Assembly: GCA_964458615.1 (NCBI GenBank)
Contig: CAYWJR010000036.1
Location: 1-15,188 of the forward strand
From: SHNJ01 sp964458615
GTDB lineage: Bacteria > Pseudomonadota > Alphaproteobacteria > SHNJ01
DNA length: 15,188 nt
Direction: 5' to 3'
Positions 7,039 through 12,820 of this stretch are shown here, in pieces. Position numbers and translations under genes: made by a program. Each line of letters starts with the position of its first letter. Within the stretch, counting starts at the first letter, position 1. A model generated the notes under the pieces. It saw only the letters and a program-made list of their open reading frames with translations. It was not told the origin of the DNA and did no database searches.

Positions 7039-7397
7039 TGTAAGGTACCGCCCATTTGTTGCTTGGTCTTTGGCAAGCCTAGTCGGCTTTTGAAAGATCA
7101 ACCACATATTAAAAATATCTTAAGGACTTTTCCAAAATCACTGCGCCTGCAAAGCGACATATATATAGTCAAACCGAAAAACCCGGCCGAACGGCAAACC
7201 GTTTCGCATGCATCGGTTTTGATATGCCGCCTATCCTATTAAAATATAAGAAAATACATACCAAATCCTTAATCGTCCAAGATTGAATAAAATTGTATGT
7301 AAATTGTTTTTATCCATCCCGGATCATTTCATCTTTTTTTTACCACTTGTGTGGCATTCTGTTCCTATCAAGACAAAAAACGGATGGAACCCTGAGG
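7039..7397. promoter_or_regulatory. Divergent intergenic region between tadG and flp pilins
   Basis: A 359-bp AT-rich stretch without a convincing gene. It must hold the tadG promoter on the minus strand and the pilin promoter on the plus strand. It contains the TTAA-N7-TTAA site (7109-7123), a possible stem CGAACGG/CCGTTTCG with loop CAAA and a one-base bulge (7188-7206), an alternating AT run (7160-7167), an isolated TTAA (7239-7242) and a T8 tract near 7334. I could not assign reliable -35/-10 pairs on either strand. In-frame extensions of tadG (to 7107) and of pilin 1 (to 7293) into this region lack family-like sequence and are probably untranslated. Confidence 0.6.
7109..7123. promoter_or_regulatory. 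Candidate CtrA-type site TTAA-N7-TTAA
   Basis: TTAA (7109-7112), seven bases AAATATC, then TTAA (7120-7123) match the spacing of the full CtrA-binding motif of alphaproteobacteria, which controls pilin and tad genes in Caulobacter. The site lies 71 bp upstream of the preferred tadG ATG and 274 bp upstream of the first pilin. The extra C of the TTAA-N7-TTAAC form is missing on the plus strand (G follows). The sequence match is plain; regulation is inferred. Confidence 0.4.
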
Positions 7398-7568
7398 ATG
7401 AAAAAACTGTTCTTGCTATGCCAAGACGAAACCGGCGCAACCGCTATCGAGTATGGATTGCTCGCTGGGCTGGTCGCACTGGGTGGCGTGTTTGGATTGC
7501 AAGGCGCGGGGGAATCATTGTCGAATTTCATGATGGATACATCGGCCGAATTGGACAATGCGTTATAA
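7398..7568 (+). CDS. flp: Flp-type pilin 1 (divergent paralogue)
   Basis: Type IVb (Flp) prepilin of 56 residues. The leader of 13 residues ends DETG, and prepilin peptidase should cut after the Gly, leaving ATAIEYGLLAGLVALGG at the mature N-terminus with the essential Glu at +5 and Tyr at +6. The mature chain is 43 residues, the same as the two next pilins, and ends DNAL. It differs from them through most of the distal half and has a Cys in the leader. The start is the ATG at 7398, where similarity to the family begins; GAGG directly abuts this ATG with no spacer, so translation may be weaker than for pilins 2 and 3. It could be a minor pilin. Confidence 0.9.
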   Translation: MKKLFLLCQDETGATAIEYGLLAGLVALGGVFGLQGAGESLSNFMMDTSAELDNAL

Positions 7569-7586
7569 TTTCTAACTTAAACGACT

Positions 7587-7591
7587 AGGAG
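7587..7591 (+). promoter_or_regulatory. Strong ribosome-binding site of pilin 2
   Basis: AGGAG with a 7-nt spacer to the ATG at 7599 fixes the start of pilin 2. It contrasts with the abutting GAGG of pilin 1. Confidence 0.8.
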
Positions 7592-7598
7592 CAACACC

Positions 7599-7766
7599 AT
7601 GAAACTATTGAAATTTTTAAAAGACGAATCCGGCGCAACCGCAATTGAATACGGTTTGATCGCCGCCTTGGTATCGGTCGCCGCTATTGCAGGCTTCCAA
7701 GCTGTTGGCGGATCGTTGAACACTGTATTCGGCGAAATTTCGACGAGCTTAAACGACGCACTGTAA
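7599..7766 (+). CDS. flp: Flp-type pilin 2 (likely major pilin)
   Basis: Flp prepilin of 55 residues, too short for ordinary length cut-offs. The 12-residue leader MKLLKFLKDESG is followed by mature ATAIEYGLIAALVSVAAIAG, giving the Glu+5/Tyr+6 signature and the hydrophobic helix that packs the pilus core. The mature protein (43 residues) is identical to that of pilin 3, although the genes differ at 11 codons. It has a strong Shine-Dalgarno. It sits 30 nt after pilin 1 and upstream of its own peptidase gene cpaA. The good ribosome site and the duplicated product suggest pilins 2 and 3 together supply the major subunit. Confidence 0.95.
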   Translation: MKLLKFLKDESGATAIEYGLIAALVSVAAIAGFQAVGGSLNTVFGEISTSLNDAL

Positions 7767-7804
7767 TTATTTGAAATCTTGGACATTCAAAATTTAAACC
7801 CTTA

Positions 7805-7809
7805 AGGAG
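7805..7809 (+). promoter_or_regulatory. Strong ribosome-binding site of pilin 3
   Basis: AGGAG within AAGGAGA, with 8 nt to the ATG at 7818, supports that start over the ATG that follows immediately at 7821. Confidence 0.8.
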
Positions 7810-7817
7810 AGAAGACT

Positions 7818-7979
7818 ATGATGAAATTTTTAAAAGACGAATCGGGCGCAACCGCAATTGAATATGGATTGATCGCCGCCTTGGTATCGGTCGCCGCTAT
7901 TGCGGGCTTCCAAGCTGTGGGAGGTTCGTTGAACACTGTATTCGGCGAAATTTCCACCAGCTTGAACGACGCACTATAA
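7818..7979 (+). CDS. flp: Flp-type pilin 3 (same mature protein as pilin 2)
   Basis: Flp prepilin of 53 residues with a 10-residue leader MMKFLKDESG and the same 43-residue mature chain as pilin 2, ending LNDAL. From the shared KFLKDESG onward, 51 codons encode identical residues, and the 11 nucleotide differences all fall at third positions and are silent. A tandem start ATGATG occurs; the first lies 8 nt from AGGAG. A hairpin follows about 25 bp after the stop. This pattern shows an old tandem duplication kept under strong protein-level selection or repeated partial conversion. Confidence 0.95.
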   Translation: MMKFLKDESGATAIEYGLIAALVSVAAIAGFQAVGGSLNTVFGEISTSLNDAL

Positions 7980-8004
7980 TTTTCAGACGTTATTGATTTA
8001 CCGA

Positions 8005-8050
8005 AACGGGGGTCGTGCGGCGTTCTTGCTGGCGGCCCCCGCAGCCCGTT
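8005..8050 (+). terminator. Hairpin between pilins and cpaA, possible attenuator
   Basis: AACGGG (8005-8010) can pair with CCCGTT (8045-8050), or alternatively GGGGG plus TCGT (8008-8016) with GCGGCCCCC (8032-8040, including G-U pairs). Only weak T content follows, so it is a poor classical terminator. Its place between abundant pilin messages and low-abundance machinery genes suggests partial termination or protection of the pilin mRNA 3' end. Confidence 0.4.
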
Positions 8051-8122
8051 CAAAGTCCTGATTTTCTCCGATTCAAATATTTTTGATCACATTTGGATAC
8101 GCCTTCTGGATATTTACCGCCG

Positions 8123-8656
8123 ATGGAATGGATATACACCCTGACAATTTACCTGTTCGCCGCAATTTCATTATTCGCGGCCATATCCGATTGGCGTTTT
8201 TATAAAATCCCCAACATCATTCCGTTGGCGTTATTGGCATTGTGGCCGGTGCATGTATTCGCCCGCCCCGACATCGCCGGTTGGGATTATTCGCTGTTGG
8301 CGGCGGTGATTGCGTTGTTGGCGGGATACCAGGCGTTTTCGCGCGGATGGTTGGGCGGCGGGGACGTAAAATTTTTAACCACGTCGTTGTTATGGGTTCC
8401 GCCAGGACAGATTTTGAATTTTATCCTGATCGTTTCGATAGCGGGCGGATTTTTATGCGGCATATTGCTGGCAATGCGTTACTGGCACAAAAACAAACCG
8501 CATGCCGTGACATCCGAATCACACACACCGCAACCCACGCATATTACACAGAAATCTCCGTACCTAAAGCAATACGCCCCCTATGGGGTCGCCATTGCAT
8601 GTGGCTGTCTGGTGACGGCCTGTCAACTTCTTGTTAACTCTTACACAGTAGGGTGA
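8123..8656 (+). CDS. cpaA: Prepilin peptidase CpaA (A24 family)
   Basis: Inner-membrane aspartic protease that cleaves Flp prepilins after the leader Gly. The 177-residue product is mostly hydrophobic. The two catalytic Asp motifs are present: SDWRFYKIPN near the N-terminus (D23 from this start) and GGGDVKF (D81), the GxGD-type motif. A hydrophilic loop of about 40 residues (roughly 120-160) precedes the last helix, which starts APYGVAIACG. The ATG at 8123 is chosen because the extension to a TTG at 8093 adds ten residues not typical of the family; no strong Shine-Dalgarno marks it. It follows the pilin genes and ends 4 nt before cpaB, whose ribosome site overlaps its stop. Confidence 0.9.
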   Translation: MEWIYTLTIYLFAAISLFAAISDWRFYKIPNIIPLALLALWPVHVFARPDIAGWDYSLLAAVIALLAGYQAFSRGWLGGGDVKFLTTSLLWVPPGQILNFILIVSIAGGFLCGILLAMRYWHKNKPHAVTSESHTPQPTHITQKSPYLKQYAPYGVAIACGCLVTACQLLVNSYTVG

Positions 8657-8660
8657 AGCC

Positions 8661-9509
8661 ATGGACATTCGTAGACTGATATTCTTAGGCGTAGCAATCT
8701 TTCTAGCGGGAGCAATCGCCATGAGCGTGCGTTCGGCAACAAAACCTGCCGCACCGACAGAACCCAAACAAGTGGCGCAAAACCTGCCGTCCATTTTGGT
8801 GGCCAAAACCGCCATGCCCGCCGGTACATTCATTCAACCCGACCAATTGACATGGCAAGTATGGCCATCCGATAATGTTTCGGAAGCGTATTTGAAAAAA
8901 GGCGCGCGCACTGCCGAAGAATTTGCAGGCGCCGTAGTCCGTTCTGGCATTGCCGCGGGCGAGCCCATTACCGATGGCCGTTTGATTAAAACCAACGACC
9001 GTGGATTCATGGCCGCGGTGTTAACCCCCGGCATGCGCGCGGTTTCGGTGCAAATCAACGAAACAACCGGCATCAGCGGATTTATATTCCCCGGCGATAA
9101 AGTCGATGTGTTGCTGACCCAAAGCATTCAAGAAACGGCCGAAGGCGGCGCGAAAAAATCCCGCCGCGCCAGCGAAACGATTTTAAACAACATTCGCGTA
9201 TTGGCGGTCGACCAACGTGTCGACGACCAAAAGCCCGAAGCCAAAGTCGCAAAAACAGCGACGTTGGAAGTTACGGCAAAACAAGCGGAAAAACTTGCAT
9301 TGGTTGCGGATTTGGGTAAGTTATCCCTTTCCCTTCGCAGCCTTTCCGCGGATCAATCAGAAACGGTAGCAGATAACAATGCCGAGCCCAGCTTTACCTG
9401 GGATACGGAAGCAAGCTATCTGCTTGGCCCAAGCCAAAAACCGTCGGTCACCAGTGTGGTACGAGGCAGCAGCGTTGAAGACGTTATTTTAATCAAAGGT
9501 GGAACATGA
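8661..9509 (+). CDS. cpaB: Flp pilus assembly protein CpaB (RcpC family)
   Basis: Periplasmic, membrane-anchored Tad assembly factor thought to work with the secretin. A single N-terminal membrane helix (residues 5-22) is followed by an Ala/Pro-rich linker, a SAF domain (about 44-110, with ILVAKTAMPAGTFI and AAGEPITDGRLI), and the RcpC domain, including PGMRAVSVQINETTGISGFI (123-142) and FPGDKVDVLLT. The C-terminal third ends in VEDVILIKGGT, the usual RcpC-type ending. The product is 282 residues, normal for the family. A Shine-Dalgarno AGGGTGA spans the cpaA stop. The stop overlaps the cpaC start in ATGA, indicating translational coupling. Confidence 0.93.
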   Translation: MDIRRLIFLGVAIFLAGAIAMSVRSATKPAAPTEPKQVAQNLPSILVAKTAMPAGTFIQPDQLTWQVWPSDNVSEAYLKKGARTAEEFAGAVVRSGIAAGEPITDGRLIKTNDRGFMAAVLTPGMRAVSVQINETTGISGFIFPGDKVDVLLTQSIQETAEGGAKKSRRASETILNNIRVLAVDQRVDDQKPEAKVAKTATLEVTAKQAEKLALVADLGKLSLSLRSLSADQSETVADNNAEPSFTWDTEASYLLGPSQKPSVTSVVRGSSVEDVILIKGGT

Positions 9510-10903
9510 TGCGCCTCCCCGCGGTATTAGTCCTAAAATTCTTTTTTTGCCTCCTGTTATTCTTATCGATCCCAATCCATCATCCGTCGGCTCAAATCAT
9601 CGCCGCGGATGATCAGTATCTTTCGATCGATCTGGATGGCGGCGCATTGGTGCGTTTGAAAAAACAAGCATCGGCCGTGTTCGTGTCGAACCCCGAAATC
9701 GCCGACGTGCAGGTGAAATCCCCTACCCTGGTTTACGTATTCGGCAAGGCGGCGGGCGAAACCACATTGTTCGCCGTCGACAACAACGAACAAATTTTAT
9801 TCAGCCGCAAAGTGGTCGTGAATTACAGCCTGACGCGGTTAAAAGAATCCATCCGCAAAATCGCCCCCGACGCCAAAGTCGAAGTGGAATCGATGGATGG
9901 CGGAATCGTTTTGCGCGGACAAACCGTAACGGCGGTTCAGGCGGAAAATATCCGCCAGCTGGCCGGTAAATTCGTCGGCAGCGACGATGCGATCATCAAC
10001 AACATGCAAGTCATCGGCGCAAACCAAGTCAATTTGCGCGTGCGCATCGCCGAAATTTCCAAAGACACATTGAAAAATATCGGATTCAATTGGGATTATT
10101 TATTGAATCCAAAGGCCGCCGGCAATTTCTTGCTGGGTCTGGCCGTTGGCGGCCGCGTTCCATACAGCGGCGGCGAATTCAACACACGGTTCAGCGATCC
10201 CGACGTGTCGTTGACCAACAATTCGTTGATGGGCCGTTATGACGGCAGCAATTACGATTTGAACGGCGTGGTCGATTTGCTTGAAAACGAAGGATTGGTC
10301 AGCGTTTTGGCCGAACCGAACCTAAGCTCGCTTTCGGGCGAAACCGCGAATTTCTTGGTCGGCGGCGAATTCCCCGTTCCGGTCGGCCAGGATAACGGCA
10401 AAATTTCGATCGAATTCAAACCATACGGTATCGGGCTTGCGTTCACGCCGACCATCGTTGGTGGCAACCGCATTTCTATGCGCATCCGCCCCGAAGTCAG
10501 CCAATTATCGAACCAAGGCGCGATCCGCAGCAACAATTTGACCATTCCGGGCATCACAACCCGCCGCGCCGAAACAACGGTCGAAGTAGGATCGGGACAA
10601 AGCATTGCATTGGCCGGATTGATCCAGCACAACAGCCAAGAAGATTTGAATAAATATCCCGGCCTGGCCGATTTGCCGATTTTGGGCATGTTGTTTAAAT
10701 CCGACCGGTTCCGCCGCAAAGAAACCGAATTGGTCATTATCGCGACCCCGTATTTGGTCGAACCGTCCAGCACGCCGTTGCAAATTCCGCAAACCGGCAT
10801 GCGCCTGCCGACCGATTTCGAACGCGTTGTCGGCAACCAAAGCATGTTGGACAGCAAACAACCCCAACCGGCCGTTCCGACCGCCGGATTCGTGATGGAG
10901 TAA
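9506..10903 (+). CDS. cpaC: Tad pilus secretin CpaC (RcpA)
   Basis: Outer-membrane secretin forming the pilus channel. A signal peptide spans residues 1-29 (hydrophobic FFFCLLLFLS, cleavage near SAQ). An N-terminal pilus-secretin domain follows (about 35-105), then a BON-like segment (106-170). The secretin core from about 175 has NLRVRIAEISKDTLKNIGFN, LLENEGLVSVLAEPNLSSLS (258-277), GGEFPVPV (287-294), and GLADLPILGMLFKSDRFR ahead of the family's ELVIIATPYLVEP. The product is 465 residues. ATGATG offers two starts; the first overlaps the cpaB stop by 4 nt. The C-terminal tail after residue 420 is Pro/Gln-rich. The preceding gene's end supplies AGGTGGA as ribosome site. Confidence 0.95.
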   Translation: MMRLPAVLVLKFFFCLLLFLSIPIHHPSAQIIAADDQYLSIDLDGGALVRLKKQASAVFVSNPEIADVQVKSPTLVYVFGKAAGETTLFAVDNNEQILFSRKVVVNYSLTRLKESIRKIAPDAKVEVESMDGGIVLRGQTVTAVQAENIRQLAGKFVGSDDAIINNMQVIGANQVNLRVRIAEISKDTLKNIGFNWDYLLNPKAAGNFLLGLAVGGRVPYSGGEFNTRFSDPDVSLTNNSLMGRYDGSNYDLNGVVDLLENEGLVSVLAEPNLSSLSGETANFLVGGEFPVPVGQDNGKISIEFKPYGIGLAFTPTIVGGNRISMRIRPEVSQLSNQGAIRSNNLTIPGITTRRAETTVEVGSGQSIALAGLIQHNSQEDLNKYPGLADLPILGMLFKSDRFRRKETELVIIATPYLVEPSSTPLQIPQTGMRLPTDFERVVGNQSMLDSKQPQPAVPTAGFVME

Positions 10904-10906
10904 CCC

Positions 10907-11584
10907 ATGCAAACATTCGCATCCAAAGTCGCCAAAAAATCCGCAACGCTGGCCATGATGCTGGGTTGCATGATTTCGCTTTCGGGCTGTTTGACAACGA
11001 ATGAATTGCATTCGTTCGAAGGTCCGAATCGTTCTTATACTTTGAAACAGGAACCGATGTTTTACACCGTGCAATTCGCGCCCGGAAAATCCGACATCGG
11101 CGCCGAAGAACAAAAAGCCATCGAATCTTTTGTCAAAAATTTCGATCCGAAAAAAGGCGAGCAGATCAGTGTCAGTTTCACCGCCGGATTGGACAGCGAT
11201 CAGGCGCACGCAGCCGCCAACCAAAGCAAATCGGTGGTCGAATTTTTGCGCAAACTGGACATCAATCCGGGCATTTCCGCGAACCCGCCGCATATCGGCG
11301 CAGATCAGGTCGGCGTTATCCGTATGACGCCGAAATTGGTCATGCCGGATTGCCCGAATTGGCAGAAACCGGGCGGCAGCGATTACGGCAACACGGTATA
11401 CAGCAATTATAATTGCGCCAACGCGTACAATTTGGGCGCGATGGTCGCAAACCCGATGGATTTGGTAAGCCCGGCGCCGATGAGCCCAGCCGACGCCCAA
11501 GGATCGGTATTGTCGATCCAACGTTACCGCACCGACAAAGTAAAAGAATTGACCAAGGAGACGCCGACTACGCTCAACGAATAA
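10907..11584 (+). CDS. cpaD: CpaD-family pilus-biogenesis lipoprotein
   Basis: Outer-membrane-associated lipoprotein typical of alphaproteobacterial Tad loci. The signal sequence ends in the lipobox LSGC with the acylated Cys at residue 28. The middle part (about 45-120) has an OmpA-like feel with SFTAGLDSD. The CpaD signature follows: MPDCPNWQKPGGSDYGN, then SNYNCANAYNLGAMVANPMD, with two conserved Cys that could pair. The product is 225 residues. GGAG at 10897-10900 lies 6 nt before the ATG, overlapping the end of cpaC. It stands between secretin and CpaE genes as in Caulobacter, supporting a role in secretin assembly. Confidence 0.92.
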   Translation: MQTFASKVAKKSATLAMMLGCMISLSGCLTTNELHSFEGPNRSYTLKQEPMFYTVQFAPGKSDIGAEEQKAIESFVKNFDPKKGEQISVSFTAGLDSDQAHAAANQSKSVVEFLRKLDINPGISANPPHIGADQVGVIRMTPKLVMPDCPNWQKPGGSDYGNTVYSNYNCANAYNLGAMVANPMDLVSPAPMSPADAQGSVLSIQRYRTDKVKELTKETPTTLNE

Positions 11585-11607
11585 TATAAGTTTCCAACAG
11601 GCAGGAT

Positions 11608-12807
11608 ATGACCGAGCAGACACCCGAATTCGTCGCCTTTGTATATGATCCAGGCGACCAAAGAGTAATCGGCCAGGTAGTTGAAAAAAACTGGCCCAGC
11701 GCGGCCGTGCATTCGGGTGGCGTCGCGGAAGCATTGAATTTATTGAACAAGGGCGCCGCGCCGCAGGCGTTGTTGGTCGATTTCAGCAAAAGCCCGGATC
11801 CCGAACAAGACGCGAAAAAACTGCGCGAACTGGCGCCTGGAATTACTCTGATCGGCGTCGGCGCGACCAACGATGTTGTTTTGTTCCGCAAATTGCTGGC
11901 GGCCGGTATCGCCGATTACCTGATCAAGCCGTTGACCGAAGAAACATTGCAGCAATCGATTATATCGGCGGCGCATTTTTCGGCCGGCGAAGAAAAAAAA
12001 TCGGGAACAGCCGATTTGATCGTTATCATCGGCGCGCGCGGCGGCGTCGGATCCAGCACGATTGCGGTCAATTCCGCCTGGATTTTATCCGAAGAATACA
12101 AATATTCCGTCGCATTGGCGGACATGGATATTCATTATGGCAGTTCGGCCCTGGCGCTTGACATAGAACCCAGCCCGGGATTGCGCGAGGCGTTGAAAAA
12201 CCCGTCGCGCATCGACAGTTTATTCGTAACATCCGCGTTGGTCAAAGCGACCGAACGGTTGTACGTGATGGGCAGCGAAGAACCGATCGACGAAGAAATC
12301 AACCCCGATCCGGCCGCGATCGCGTTGATGATTTCGGAAATGCGCGGGCGGTTTCAATATGTCATCGTCGATTTGCCGCGCACAGTTTTGGGATTGTTCG
12401 ATTCGATCATTCCCGAAGCCAGCAAAATATTTTTGGTATCGGACATATCGTTGGCCGGCATCCGCGATACCGTCCGTTTGATTGCGAAAATCAAACAGAT
12501 CAACAAAAAGAGCGATATTAAAATCGTCGCCAACCGCGTTTTGGATTCCGCGGTTGGAATCACGGCCAAAGATTTCGAACGCGGGATCGACGGTAAAATC
12601 GATTTTATCGTGTCCGACGACGCCAAGGTGGCGATTGCCAGCAACGCCGGAAAACCCGTCAGCGCGGTGGGATCTAACGTTGCCAGCACGCCAAGCAAGG
12701 CTTTGGGCACGATCCGCGAACTATGCCAAATGATTGCCGGAAAACAGGCAACAAAGAAAAAACCGCAAAAAATGACCTCGATAATGGGGCTGCTAGGAAA
12801 AAAATAA
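11608..12807 (+). CDS. cpaE: CpaE/TadZ-like ParA/MinD-family localisation ATPase
   Basis: Cytoplasmic protein that positions the Tad machine, probably at a pole. Residues 5-125 form a receiver-like domain; D58 in LLVDFS and K107 in YLIKPL occupy receiver-like places, but the acidic pocket is not obvious, so phosphorylation is doubtful. Residues 135-375 form the ParA/MinD domain with IGARGGVGSST (141-151), a Walker A in which the usual signature Lys residues are replaced by Arg and Ser, as I recall from other CpaE proteins. LADMDIHYGS (170-179) and VIVDLPR (about 248-254) follow. A basic tail ends KKPQKMTSIMGLLGKK and may touch the membrane. The product is 399 residues. AGGA lies close to the ATG. 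It is 13 nt upstream of cpaF. Confidence 0.92.
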   Translation: MTEQTPEFVAFVYDPGDQRVIGQVVEKNWPSAAVHSGGVAEALNLLNKGAAPQALLVDFSKSPDPEQDAKKLRELAPGITLIGVGATNDVVLFRKLLAAGIADYLIKPLTEETLQQSIISAAHFSAGEEKKSGTADLIVIIGARGGVGSSTIAVNSAWILSEEYKYSVALADMDIHYGSSALALDIEPSPGLREALKNPSRIDSLFVTSALVKATERLYVMGSEEPIDEEINPDPAAIALMISEMRGRFQYVIVDLPRTVLGLFDSIIPEASKIFLVSDISLAGIRDTVRLIAKIKQINKKSDIKIVANRVLDSAVGITAKDFERGIDGKIDFIVSDDAKVAIASNAGKPVSAVGSNVASTPSKALGTIRELCQMIAGKQATKKKPQKMTSIMGLLGKK

Positions 12808-12820
12808 ATGGGTAAGATGA

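Noticed and set aside
7350..7366. Possible sigma-54 promoter (TGGCATTCTGTTCCT) before pilin 1
   Set aside because: The essential downstream GC element is absent (TTCC instead of TTGC), so the match fails at a key position.
7293..7397. N-terminal extension of pilin 1 to 7293
   Set aside because: The extension lacks a prepilin-like leader and would bury the class-typical short leader inside the protein; family similarity begins at 7398.
7794..7805. TTAA-N4-TTAA before pilin 3 as another CtrA site
   Set aside because: The spacing is 4 instead of 7, and the second TTAA runs into the ribosome-binding site.
10505..11734. Long minus-strand open frame (about 400 codons) opposite cpaC and cpaD
   Set aside because: It lies entirely antisense to two clear pilus genes, has low-complexity Arg/Phe/Gly-rich composition typical of frame shadows, and shows no recognisable domain.
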